From: Candidatus Hydrogenedentota bacterium
Lineage (GTDB): Bacteria; Hydrogenedentota; Hydrogenedentia; Hydrogenedentales; CAITNO01
Direction: 5' to 3'
Length of the DNA: 11,131 nt
Assembly: GCA_903822375.1 (NCBI GenBank)
Contig: CAIJOU010000070.1
Location: 1-11,131 of the forward strand
Shown here: positions 1 through 7,301 of the stretch, one piece after another
Layout of the letters: the number at the start of each line of letters is the position of its first letter
Position numbering within the stretch: the first letter of the stretch is position 1
Notes under the pieces: generated by a model
What the model saw: only the letters and a program-made list of their open reading frames with translations
What the model was told of the DNA's origin: nothing
The model's database searches: none
Translations under genes and position numbers: made by a program

Positions 1-59
1 GTTGAGGTTGTCGTTGGTGGTTTGAGCTGCTCAGCCCATCTTTGCAAAAAAAAGGCGTA

Positions 60-86
60 TTGTCAATAGATATGCCGTTGTAATAT
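60..86 (+). promoter_or_regulatory. Putative sigma70-type promoter for the signalling operon
   Basis: A TTGTCA hexamer at 60-65 is followed, after a short 15-nt spacer, by TAATAT at 81-86, in the only AT-rich stretch upstream of the kinase operon. Transcription would begin near 93 and give a leader of about 290 nt ahead of the ATG at 383. The -10 lies inside an imperfect palindrome (GTTG-TAATAT-CAAC, 77-90) that could be an operator. The spacer is 2 nt shorter than ideal, so the call is tentative. On the other strand a perfect TTGACA (61-66) overlaps the -35. Confidence 0.3.
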
Positions 87-168
87 CAACAAACACAAAC
101 AGTTACAAAAACACGGGATCACTCAGGTCATAAGTACCCATTCCCCGCGCTCAGCGTCCGACAAGAAC

Positions 169-311
169 GCCGGAAGTGTCGCTTTGAACCGTTGGGCATT
201 CGACCGAACACAGGCACACCCGGTCGCCATCCTTGGCGGTTCCCGCCAAGCCCGACGGCCTCGGGCAAAGCATGTCCAGGCTGCAATAAGGATGCGATGC
301 CGGAAGTGGCG
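169..311. repeat. 13-nt direct repeat bracketing the structured leader
   Basis: GCCGGAAGTGTCG at 169-181 recurs as GCCGGAAGTGGCG at 299-311, identical at 12 of 13 positions. The two copies flank the hairpin-rich block at about 189-277. They could be target-site-like flanks of a small inserted element, edges of a dispersed repeat unit, or chance. No coding function is visible between them. Whether the block recurs elsewhere in the genome cannot be seen from this window. Confidence 0.35.
189..277 (+). ncRNA. Candidate structured 5' leader RNA (three-way junction)
   Basis: CCGTTGGGC (189-197) pairs with GCCCGACGG (250-258) over 9 bp with one U-G pair. It encloses two hairpins: CGACCG/CGGTCG (201-206 with 221-226, 14-nt loop) and TTGGCGG/CCGCCAA (233-239 with 243-249, 3-nt loop). 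A further hairpin, GGGCA/TGTCC (263-267 with 273-277), follows. Together they form a three-way junction upstream of the kinase gene at 383. The single U-G pair would be an A-C mismatch in a minus-strand transcript, which slightly favours a plus-strand RNA. It could be a riboswitch, a protein-binding leader, or part of a repeat. I do not recognise a known class, and no poly-U terminator follows. Confidence 0.4.
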
Positions 312-382
312 AAACCCCCTGTATTTCAAGTAGTATCGTATCGTGGAAAAGAGGTGTTGCAACCACGGACAAGCACGTCTTC

Positions 383-1891
383 ATGAGAAACCGTTTGTCG
401 TCGGATTCTCTTCGTCTCATGGCGGCCATTCTGGTGCCTTTGGCCGCCTTCGGGCTGCAAATGGCTTTATGGTCCGCCATTAAGCCCTATGTGTGGTTTC
501 TATTCTTTCCCGCGGTCTTCTTCAGTTCGTGGATTGGAGGTTTGCGGGGTGGACTGATGTCAACCGCGCTGTCGACCGTGCTGGTCTGGTACTTCTTCAT
601 ACCGCCCCAATTCTCGTTCCAGTTGACGGGGCCCATGGCATTGGTCTCCATTGCGATGTTCCTGGGAATGGGTGTGCTGTTCAGCCTGTCCCACGAGCGC
701 CTCCGCAATGCCAACCGGCAGGCAGCCGAGGCACTGGAGTTGGCCAACGATGCCAACCGCCAACTGCAGTCGGCAAATGGGGAAATCACGCGGCTGTACG
801 AGAAGACCCTTGAAATTGAGCGGCTCAAGACCCAGTTCTTCGCCAACGTCAGCCACGAGTTGCGCACTCCGCTGACGCTTATCCTGGGTCCCGTCGCCAA
901 GCGGCTTGCCGCTGCGGAGCTCACGGACGACGAGAGAAACGACCTTGACGTGGTGGACCGCAATGCCCGCCTGCTTTACCGCCACGTCAGCGATTTGCTG
1001 GACGTGGCAAAACTGGAAGCGGGCCGCATGCAGATGCAGTATTCCCAGGTGGATATGGCCCATGTGACACGTTTCCTGGCCTCACACTTTGATGTGCTGG
1101 CCGGTGAAAAGCGCATTAATTTCAGAATCGAAGCCCCGGACGTGTTGCCGGCCCAACTCGACGTCGAGAAATACCGGCGAATCCTGCTCAATCTTCTGTC
1201 CAACGCCTTCAAGTTCACGCCGAACGGCGGGGTGGTCGCGCTTACGCTGGCCGTGGTTGGCGACGACGCCGTTGTGGTGGTTCAGGACAGCGGGCCCGGG
1301 GTGCCGCCGGAACTCCGCGAGGCGGTCTTTGAGCCCTTCCGGCAGGCGGACGGGGGCAGCGACAGGGCCTTCGGCGGCACCGGCCTGGGTCTTGCCATCG
1401 TTAAGGAATTCACGCATCTGCATCGTGGCACGGTCAAGATCACCGAGGCGGCGGGCGGAGGCGCACTGTTTACCGTTACCCTGCCGTTGGCGGCACCCGC
1501 CGACACCAAAGTCCTTCCCGCGCCGACCGCCCTGGAGGAGGAAGATGCCAGCGCCTTCCAGGATGAATTGCGCACACGCCCTGGAGGTATGGCAGCCGAT
1601 ATCCACGCTGCCGGACCGGACGCGCCGCTTGTGCTGGTGGTGGAAGACAACCCGGACATGAACGCCTTCGTGGCGAACAGCCTGGCCGGACTCTACCGGG
1701 TGGCCACCGCTTTCGACGGCAGGGAAGGTCTGGACAAGGCGCTGGCGATGCGTCCCGACCTTATCATCAGCGACGTGATGATGCCCCGCATGAGCGGCGA
1801 CGCCATGGTCCGCGCCCTGCGCGCCAACCGGGACATGGACAAGACGGCCATTGTAATGCTCACGGCCAGACCGATGAGACGCCCCGCGTGA
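383..1891 (+). CDS. Membrane hybrid histidine kinase, N-terminal part (frameshifted)
   Basis: This is the first half of an inner-membrane sensor kinase. Residues about 11-102 hold four hydrophobic segments resembling the KdpD-type DUF4118 membrane domain, including the WYFFIPP motif. A coiled coil (103-150) leads to a HisKA domain with phospho-acceptor His158 in NVSHELRTP. The ATPase domain follows, with N-box Asn274 (LLSNAFKFTP), DSGPG at 302 and GGTGLGLAI near 331. A receiver domain starts near 416 with VVEDN and phospho-acceptor Asp464 (ISDVMMP). The protein stops 38 residues after Asp464, right after the LTA motif, so the conserved lysine, last strand and last helix are missing; they are encoded in another frame from about 1870. 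With that single base restored the protein would be 912 residues, ending at 3120. ATG 383 is the only usable start in frame after the stop at 287, but its RBS is weak. It probably autophosphorylates in response to an unknown membrane or periplasmic cue. Confidence 0.9.
   Translation: MRNRLSSDSLRLMAAILVPLAAFGLQMALWSAIKPYVWFLFFPAVFFSSWIGGLRGGLMSTALSTVLVWYFFIPPQFSFQLTGPMALVSIAMFLGMGVLFSLSHERLRNANRQAAEALELANDANRQLQSANGEITRLYEKTLEIERLKTQFFANVSHELRTPLTLILGPVAKRLAAAELTDDERNDLDVVDRNARLLYRHVSDLLDVAKLEAGRMQMQYSQVDMAHVTRFLASHFDVLAGEKRINFRIEAPDVLPAQLDVEKYRRILLNLLSNAFKFTPNGGVVALTLAVVGDDAVVVVQDSGPGVPPELREAVFEPFRQADGGSDRAFGGTGLGLAIVKEFTHLHRGTVKITEAAGGGALFTVTLPLAAPADTKVLPAPTALEEEDASAFQDELRTRPGGMAADIHAAGPDAPLVLVVEDNPDMNAFVANSLAGLYRVATAFDGREGLDKALAMRPDLIISDVMMPRMSGDAMVRALRANRDMDKTAIVMLTARPMRRPA
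1868..1891 (+). other. Apparent 1-nt frameshift inside a receiver domain
   Basis: The plus-2 frame reads LTAR and then PMRRPA-stop. Stepping back one base at 1870 reads TDETPRVNLLREG followed by DYLTKPF. This restores the usual receiver spacing between the LTA motif and the conserved Lys-Pro, as in LTAKADDELRV-type sequences. One base is therefore missing near 1870-1873. No X-XXY-YYZ slippery heptamer is present, so an indel (mutation or assembly error) is more likely than programmed frameshifting. The stop of the first ORF overlaps a GTG of the second (GTGA, 1888-1891), but no good RBS precedes that GTG. Confidence 0.8.
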
Positions 1892-3120
1892 ACCTGCTGC
1901 GGGAGGGGGTCCAGGATTATCTGACAAAGCCCTTCCTGCTTGGCGAACTGCTGGCAAGGGTCGGCGGCATCATGACCCGGCGCAGACAGGCCGAGGCGGT
2001 CCGCCAGTCCGAGGAGAAGTTCCACGGACTGTACGATTCAATCATGGACGGCGTGGTGCACCGGACCATGACGGGTGCGTTCGTTGAAAGCAACTCCGCA
2101 TACCGCGGGATGCTGGGTTATTCATCCGAAGAACTCGCGCAAAGGGATCGCGTCGATCTTACCCCCGCCCGGTGGCACAAATTGGAGGCGGCCATCATGG
2201 CGAATCAGGTGCTCGCGCGGGGCTACAGTGATGAGTACGAGGCAGAGTATGTCCGCAAGAATGGCACCGTCTTCCCCGTCGCAGTGCGCGAGTGGCTGAT
2301 CAAAGACGCCGACGGGCAGCCCCTCGGCGTGTGGGCCATTGTGCGCGACATGACCGAGCGCAAGCGGGCGGAAGAAGCGATTACCAGGCTGAATGCCGAG
2401 CTCCACAGCCATGTAAGCCAGCTTGAGGACGCGAACAGGGAACTTGACGCCTTCTCCTACTCCGTTTCGCATGACCTTCGTGCGCCGCTGCGCGCCGTTG
2501 ACGGTTACGCCCGCGTCCTCAAGGAAGACTATGGAGAGCTGCTTGACGCCGAAGGGCACAGGGTCTTGGGCGTTGTGCGCAGTGAGGCGCGGCGCATGGG
2601 CGAGTTGATTGACGAACTCCTCGCTTTTTCGCGTCTGGGCCGCCAGCCCATGGCGCTGGCAGACACAGACATGACCGAACTTGCCAGGGAGACGTTTGAA
2701 TCGCTGGCCGGGCAGGCCACGGACCGCGTCGTCGATTTCAAGCTCGGTGACCTTCCCCGTGCAGCGGTCGACACGGCACTGTTCCGCCAGGTGTGGGCAA
2801 ACCTGCTCGAAAACGCCATCAAATACACCCGCGGACGCCGCCCGGCATGCATCGAAGTGGGTGGCGCCGTGGAGCGCGGGGAAATGGTGTATTTTGTGAA
2901 AGACAACGGTGCGGGCTTTGACATGAGATATGCGGACAAGCTCTTTGGGGTGTTCCAGCGGCTCCACCGGCAGGACGAGTTTGAGGGCACCGGAGTGGGT
3001 CTGGCGTTGGTCCAAAGAATCGTGCACCGCCATGGCGGCCGTGTTTGGGCGCAAGGCAAGGTGGATGACGGCGCCACATTACACTTTGCCCTGCCAATTC
3101 AAAGGGAAAGCACCGTATGA
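1888..3120 (+). CDS. Hybrid histidine kinase, C-terminal part: receiver end, PAS, second kinase core
   Basis: Residues 1-30 are the end of a receiver domain (YLTKPF, Lys14) whose start lies in the preceding ORF. A PAS domain covers about 41-158 and ends in the usual DMTERKRAEEA linker. A coiled coil (160-188) leads to a second HisKA domain with His195 in SYSVSHDLRAPLRAV, the type found in cyanobacterial phytochrome Cph1 and related kinases. The ATPase domain (about 295-405) has Asn309 in the N-box, a DNGAGFD motif near 339 and GTGVGLALV near 367. No chromophore-binding GAF domain is present, so light sensing is not implied. The GTG at 1888 is only the first start codon of this open frame. It lacks a good RBS and lies inside a domain, so this is best read as the 3' part of one gene with 383-1891. 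Its stop overlaps the next start by ATGA, implying translational coupling to the receiver it probably phosphorylates. Confidence 0.88.
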   Translation: MNLLREGVQDYLTKPFLLGELLARVGGIMTRRRQAEAVRQSEEKFHGLYDSIMDGVVHRTMTGAFVESNSAYRGMLGYSSEELAQRDRVDLTPARWHKLEAAIMANQVLARGYSDEYEAEYVRKNGTVFPVAVREWLIKDADGQPLGVWAIVRDMTERKRAEEAITRLNAELHSHVSQLEDANRELDAFSYSVSHDLRAPLRAVDGYARVLKEDYGELLDAEGHRVLGVVRSEARRMGELIDELLAFSRLGRQPMALADTDMTELARETFESLAGQATDRVVDFKLGDLPRAAVDTALFRQVWANLLENAIKYTRGRRPACIEVGGAVERGEMVYFVKDNGAGFDMRYADKLFGVFQRLHRQDEFEGTGVGLALVQRIVHRHGGRVWAQGKVDDGATLHFALPIQRESTV

Positions 3121-3596
3121 GCGAAACAGCAAACACGGGCATGATGTCCGCCGACATCCTGCTGGTGGAAGACAATCCACAGGATGCCGAACTGACCATG
3201 CGGGTATTCCGCAAGAGCAACCTTGCCAACCGTCTCACCTGGGTCAAAGACGGCGCAGAAGCGCTGGAGTACGTCTTCGGTTTGTCCGACGATCCCGCGG
3301 CGCCGCTCGCGCATTTTCCCCAGCTTGTGCTCCTGGACCTGAAACTGCCAAAAGTGGACGGGCATGAGGTCCTGCAACGACTGAAGGGGGATGCGCGCAC
3401 GCGCGCCATTCCCGTGGTTATTCTCACATCCTCGCGCGAAGAAAGAGATGTCGAGCTTTCCTACAGGATGGGAGTAAACAGCTTTATCGTCAAGCCCGTG
3501 CAGTTCGAGGCCTTTGTCGAGGCGGTGACGCGGGTTGGCATGTATTGGGTGCTGCTCAACCAGCCGCCGGACCGGCGGCCCGCGGGCGGAGGATGA
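3117..3596 (+). CDS. Stand-alone response regulator receiver (Rcp1-like)
   Basis: This 159-residue protein is a single receiver domain with no output domain. It has the acidic pair near Glu18-Asp19 (LLVEDN), phospho-acceptor Asp74 (LLDLKLPKVDG), Thr104 (ILTSS) and Lys126 (FIVKPVQF). The C-terminal helix ending YWVLLNQPP is typical of Rcp1-type regulators, the partners of Cph1-like kinases. The start overlaps the upstream kinase stop as ATGA, with a modest AGGGA site about 9 nt upstream. By family and position it should accept phosphate from the second kinase core of the preceding protein, then act by protein contact or pass the phosphate on. No histidine phosphotransfer protein is encoded nearby. 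Met9 or Met10 could be an alternative start without losing the domain. Confidence 0.93.
   Translation: MSETANTGMMSADILLVEDNPQDAELTMRVFRKSNLANRLTWVKDGAEALEYVFGLSDDPAAPLAHFPQLVLLDLKLPKVDGHEVLQRLKGDARTRAIPVVILTSSREERDVELSYRMGVNSFIVKPVQFEAFVEAVTRVGMYWVLLNQPPDRRPAGGG
3588..3593 (+). promoter_or_regulatory. Ribosome binding site of the large hybrid kinase
   Basis: GGAGGA lies 6 nt before the ATG at 3600 and overlaps the last codons of the receiver gene. It fixes the start of the 1233-residue kinase and supports cotranscription with the receiver gene, whose stop ends at 3596. Confidence 0.8.
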
Positions 3597-3599
3597 ATC

Positions 3600-6500
3600 A
3601 TGGGCGAAGTGAATGCCCCGGATGAACTGGTCCAGGCCAGACCCCTGCGGGCCCTTTTGATTGAGGATTCCGAGGTTGATGCCGGCCTGCTTGTGCGCGA
3701 GTTGAAGCGTTCCGGCTACGCCCCATACTGGGTAAGGATATACGACGAAAACAGTTTGCGGGATGCGCTGGCCGCCGAGCCGTGGGACATCGTGCTGTCC
3801 GACTATTCCATGCCGCAGTTCACCGGTTTGGATGCGCTCAGGATCGTCCGCGAACATGACAACGACATCCCTTTCATTCTGATTTCTGGAACCATCGGCG
3901 AGGAACTTGCGGTTCGGGCAATTCACGCCGGGGCAAGCGACTATCTGCTGAAGGACCGGCTTGTGCGGCTGGGAGCCGCAATAGAGCGCGCCATCCGCGA
4001 CGCGCAGGAGCGCAGAGCCTATAGACAAGCCCAGGCAGATCGGGACGTGCTCGCCCAGCAACGGCGGCTCGCACTGGATGCGGCAAAGATGGGCTGGTGG
4101 CACTATGATCCTGAAACCCATGTTTCAACCTGGGACGAACGGTACAGGGAAATATTCGGGTTTTCGGGCTATGAAAGTCCCAACGAGGAAATCTTGGCAC
4201 GCCTCCACCCCGACGACCTCCCGCATGTGCTGGCGGCAGTGGACGCGGCACTCGACCCGGTATCGCCGCAACCGTTCTCGACCGAATACCGGGTGAATCT
4301 CCCCGATGGCACGGTGCGCTGGGTGGAGGCCCATGGAACAGCCACCTTCCAGGGCGAGGCCGATGCACGGCGCGCGACCGACTTCGTGGGAACGGTCCTG
4401 GACATAAGCACGCGCAAACGGGCAGAGGAAAGTCTCATCGAGAGCGAGTCCCGGTACCGCACGCTCTTTGACGAAGCCACCGAAGGCATCGGCCTGGCCG
4501 ACGCCGAAACCGGTGAAATCCTCGACTGCAACCGTGCCCTCGCCGAAATGACAGGATACGGGCGCGGCGAACTGGTGGGCCGGCACCAGGGCATGCTGCA
4601 TCCGGCGCAAGACTTGCAGGAGGGACTGTCACACACTTTCCTGCAGCACCGAAGCGGAAAACGGGGCGCCATCCTCTCTACCCGGTTGCTCACCAAATCC
4701 GGTGAGGTCAAACTGGCTGAAATCAAGGCGAGCTTGTTAAATGTGGGCGGTCGCAAGGTGGTCCAGGCCTTCTTCCGTGATGTCACCGAAGAAATGCGCC
4801 ACAACCACGAACGGGAGACCACCGTACGGCTGCTTCACCTGCTGAACGGGCAAAGTGACATTCGCGAACTGGTCCATGACCTGACCGACTTGCTTCAGGA
4901 ATGGACGGGCTGCGAGGCGGTGGGCGTGCGCCTTCAGGAGGGGGAGGATTTCCCCTATTTTGAGACCCATGGTTTTCCTGCGGAATTTGTCGAGATGGAG
5001 AATCATCTTTGCACCCGCGACGCCCACGGTGAGGTGATTCACGACGGGAAGGGCAACCCACTGCTGGAATGCGTATGCGGCAAGGTTCTTTGCGGATACT
5101 TTGACCCTTCGCGCCCCTACTTCACGGACAGAGGCAGTTTCTGGACGAATTCCATCACCAAGCTGGTGCAGTCCCTGACCGACACCGAACGCCGCATTCG
5201 CACGCGAAACCGCTGCAGCGACCAGGGTTATGAGTCGGTGGCGCTGATCCCTTTGGCCGCCGGAGGAAAGCGGCTGGGACTGCTGCAGTTGAACGACCAC
5301 ACCGAAGGGCGGTTCACGCCCGACCTGATTGCGTTCCTTGAGAACGCCGCGGACCAGTTCGCAATCGCCCTTGCACAGCGGCAGGCGCAGAACGCTTCGC
5401 GCGCAAGCGAGGAACACTACCGCTCCCTGTTCGCAAACATGATCAACGGTTTTGCCTACTGCAAAATGCTGTTTGATGAACAGGGCCGCGCGGACGACTT
5501 CGTTTACCTTGAGGTAAACAACGCGTTCGAAACGCAGACCGGGCTGAAAGGCGTGGTGGGAAGGAAAGTGTCTGAGGTTATTCCGGGGATTTGCGAACTG
5601 GACCCGGGGTTGATCGAGGTATACGGCCGTGTGGCACGCACAGGCGTGCCGGAGCGCTTCGAACGCTTTGTCGAATCCATGAAGATGTGGTTCGACATCT
5701 CCGTGTACAGTCCCGAGACCGGCTTCTTCGTCGCCATATTCGAGGTGGTCACCGAGCGCAAACTGGCCGAGGAGGAACTCCGTAAGCTGTCCATGGCGGT
5801 GAACCAGAGCCCGGCGGCGGTGATGATTACGGACTTGAAAGGCAACATTGAGTACGTCAACCCGAAATTCTCCGAGATTACCGGCTATTCCCGGGAAGAA
5901 GTGCTGGGGCACAATCCGCGCATGTTCAAGTCGGGAGAGACATCCCGGCCGGAATACGAGTCTCTATGGAAAACCATCACCGGGGGCAGTGAGTGGCGCG
6001 GGCTGCTCCACAACAAAAAGAAAGACGGCTCCATATTCCTGGGACAGGCCTTGATATCACCCATTCGCGACAGTAACGGCAACATTTCGCATTTCCTGGG
6101 AATTCAGGAAGACATTACACAGCAAAAAAGCTTTGAGGAACAGTACCGTCAAGCGCAGAAGATGGAGGCGATTGGCCAACTGGCGGGCGGCGTGGCGCAT
6201 GACTTTAACAACATGCTCCAGGCCATAATGGGGTACAGCCAGATGTTGCTGGACACCCTGCCCGAGCAGAACAAGGACAGGGAATTCATCGAGGAAATCG
6301 ACCGGGCCGCGGAGCGTGCCTCCGCGCTGACACGCCAACTTCTTGCCTTCAGCCGCCGACAGGTGCTGCAAATGCAGGATTTGGACCTCAGCAAAGTGGT
6401 CGAGGATGTCGCAAAGATGATCAAAAGGGTCATCGGAGAAAACATCAGGCTCAATGTGGTGCCGGGACAGCGGATGGGCACCATCCATGCCGACTGCGGC

Positions 6501-7301
6501 CAAATGGAGCAGGTGTTGCTCAATCTTTGCGTCAATGCACGCGACGCCATGCCCGAAGGGGGCTCCATTACCATTGAGACGGAGAATGTGTCCATGGACA
6601 GTGACTACTGCGCCGCGCACGCCTGGGCAACCCCGGGTCGCTACGTGCTGCTCAGCGTTACGGACACCGGCTGCGGCATGGACGCCCAGACGCAGGGGCG
6701 CATTTTCGAGCCCTTCTTCACCACGAAGGCATCGGGCAAGGGCACGGGTCTGGGATTGTCCACCGTCTATGGAATTGTGCGGCAGCATCAGGGCATGATC
6801 CTGGTCTACAGCGAGAAAGATCGGGGAACGACATTCAAGGTATATCTGCCGAGCTTTGAGCGGCCTGCGTCCGTTGTGGGGACCAAGGTCGTCGGAAGCG
6901 CCGTGGGCGGCACAGAAACCATTCTCGTGGCCGAGGACGACGACACGCTGCGGAAACTTGTGGCGCGCATTCTCAGGGATGCGGGATACACCGTGCTGTT
7001 GGCGGGCGACGGGGAGGCGGCGCTGGAACTCTTCGACGAACACGCGGCCGAAATAGACATGTGCCTGCTCGATGTGGTCATGCCGAAGATGGGCGGAAAG
7101 GCCGTGTACGACGTTCTGCGCGAAAAGCATCCCCGGCTCCGATTCCTCTTTTCGAGCGGATACAGTGTAAACGCCATTCACACAGACTTTGTGCTCAAAG
7201 AAGGCATCGAACTCATCCAGAAACCCTATGCGCCGGACGCGCTGCTGCGAAAGTTGCGCCGCATCCTGGATGGGACCAACGACGCAGAACACACAAATTG
7301 A
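3600..7301 (+). CDS. Soluble multi-sensor hybrid kinase REC-PAS-PAS-GAF-PAS-PAS-HK-REC
   Basis: This is a 1233-residue cytoplasmic kinase with no membrane segment. A receiver comes first (about 16-135): Asp68 in DIVLSDYSMP, with Lys-Asp (YLLKD) in place of Lys-Pro, as is usual in receivers fused to PAS kinases. PAS domains follow at about 155-275 and 283-398. A GAF domain (about 415-595) carries cysteines 471, 491, 493, 498 and 539. Two more PAS domains lie at about 603-722 and 728-845; the last has NPKFSEITGYSREE, a common PAS core. HisKA has His867 (GGVAHDFNN), and the ATPase has Asn979, DTGCGMD at 1022 and GTGLGLSTV at 1048. The C-terminal receiver (about 1106-1225) has Asp1158 (LLDVVMPKMGG) and Lys1208. 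The N-terminal receiver suggests it is gated by an upstream kinase, plausibly the product encoded just before it. The ligands of its sensor domains are unknown. It is the last gene of the operon. Confidence 0.95.
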   Translation: MGEVNAPDELVQARPLRALLIEDSEVDAGLLVRELKRSGYAPYWVRIYDENSLRDALAAEPWDIVLSDYSMPQFTGLDALRIVREHDNDIPFILISGTIGEELAVRAIHAGASDYLLKDRLVRLGAAIERAIRDAQERRAYRQAQADRDVLAQQRRLALDAAKMGWWHYDPETHVSTWDERYREIFGFSGYESPNEEILARLHPDDLPHVLAAVDAALDPVSPQPFSTEYRVNLPDGTVRWVEAHGTATFQGEADARRATDFVGTVLDISTRKRAEESLIESESRYRTLFDEATEGIGLADAETGEILDCNRALAEMTGYGRGELVGRHQGMLHPAQDLQEGLSHTFLQHRSGKRGAILSTRLLTKSGEVKLAEIKASLLNVGGRKVVQAFFRDVTEEMRHNHERETTVRLLHLLNGQSDIRELVHDLTDLLQEWTGCEAVGVRLQEGEDFPYFETHGFPAEFVEMENHLCTRDAHGEVIHDGKGNPLLECVCGKVLCGYFDPSRPYFTDRGSFWTNSITKLVQSLTDTERRIRTRNRCSDQGYESVALIPLAAGGKRLGLLQLNDHTEGRFTPDLIAFLENAADQFAIALAQRQAQNASRASEEHYRSLFANMINGFAYCKMLFDEQGRADDFVYLEVNNAFETQTGLKGVVGRKVSEVIPGICELDPGLIEVYGRVARTGVPERFERFVESMKMWFDISVYSPETGFFVAIFEVVTERKLAEEELRKLSMAVNQSPAAVMITDLKGNIEYVNPKFSEITGYSREEVLGHNPRMFKSGETSRPEYESLWKTITGGSEWRGLLHNKKKDGSIFLGQALISPIRDSNGNISHFLGIQEDITQQKSFEEQYRQAQKMEAIGQLAGGVAHDFNNMLQAIMGYSQMLLDTLPEQNKDREFIEEIDRAAERASALTRQLLAFSRRQVLQMQDLDLSKVVEDVAKMIKRVIGENIRLNVVPGQRMGTIHADCGQMEQVLLNLCVNARDAMPEGGSITIETENVSMDSDYCAAHAWATPGRYVLLSVTDTGCGMDAQTQGRIFEPFFTTKASGKGTGLGLSTVYGIVRQHQGMILVYSEKDRGTTFKVYLPSFERPASVVGTKVVGSAVGGTETILVAEDDDTLRKLVARILRDAGYTVLLAGDGEAALELFDEHAAEIDMCLLDVVMPKMGGKAVYDVLREKHPRLRFLFSSGYSVNAIHTDFVLKEGIELIQKPYAPDALLRKLRRILDGTNDAEHTN

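Noticed and set aside
189..311. Cyclic-di-GMP (GEMM-I) riboswitch
   Set aside because: CACAGGCACACC and GGCAAAGC resemble fragments of its consensus. The full ACGCAAAGCC core, the GAAA tetraloop and correct spacing are absent, and the fragments fall in the wrong parts of the predicted fold.
207..358. Pseudoknot between the 14-nt loop (AACAC or ACACC) and GGTGTT at 353-358
   Set aside because: Only 5 bp, distant, and short complementarities of this size are expected by chance.
192..386. 64-codon plus-strand ORF in the leader
   Set aside because: No RBS, proline/lysine-rich composition with no recognisable motif, overlap with the kinase start, and the stretch is better explained by RNA or repeat structure.
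123..480. Minus-strand ORFs over the leader (123-362 and 151-480)
   Set aside because: They overlap the hairpin block and the kinase start, lack RBSs and show no family features.
1862..1880. Programmed -1 ribosomal frameshifting
   Set aside because: The sequence near 1870 lacks a slippery heptamer. An indel explains it more simply.
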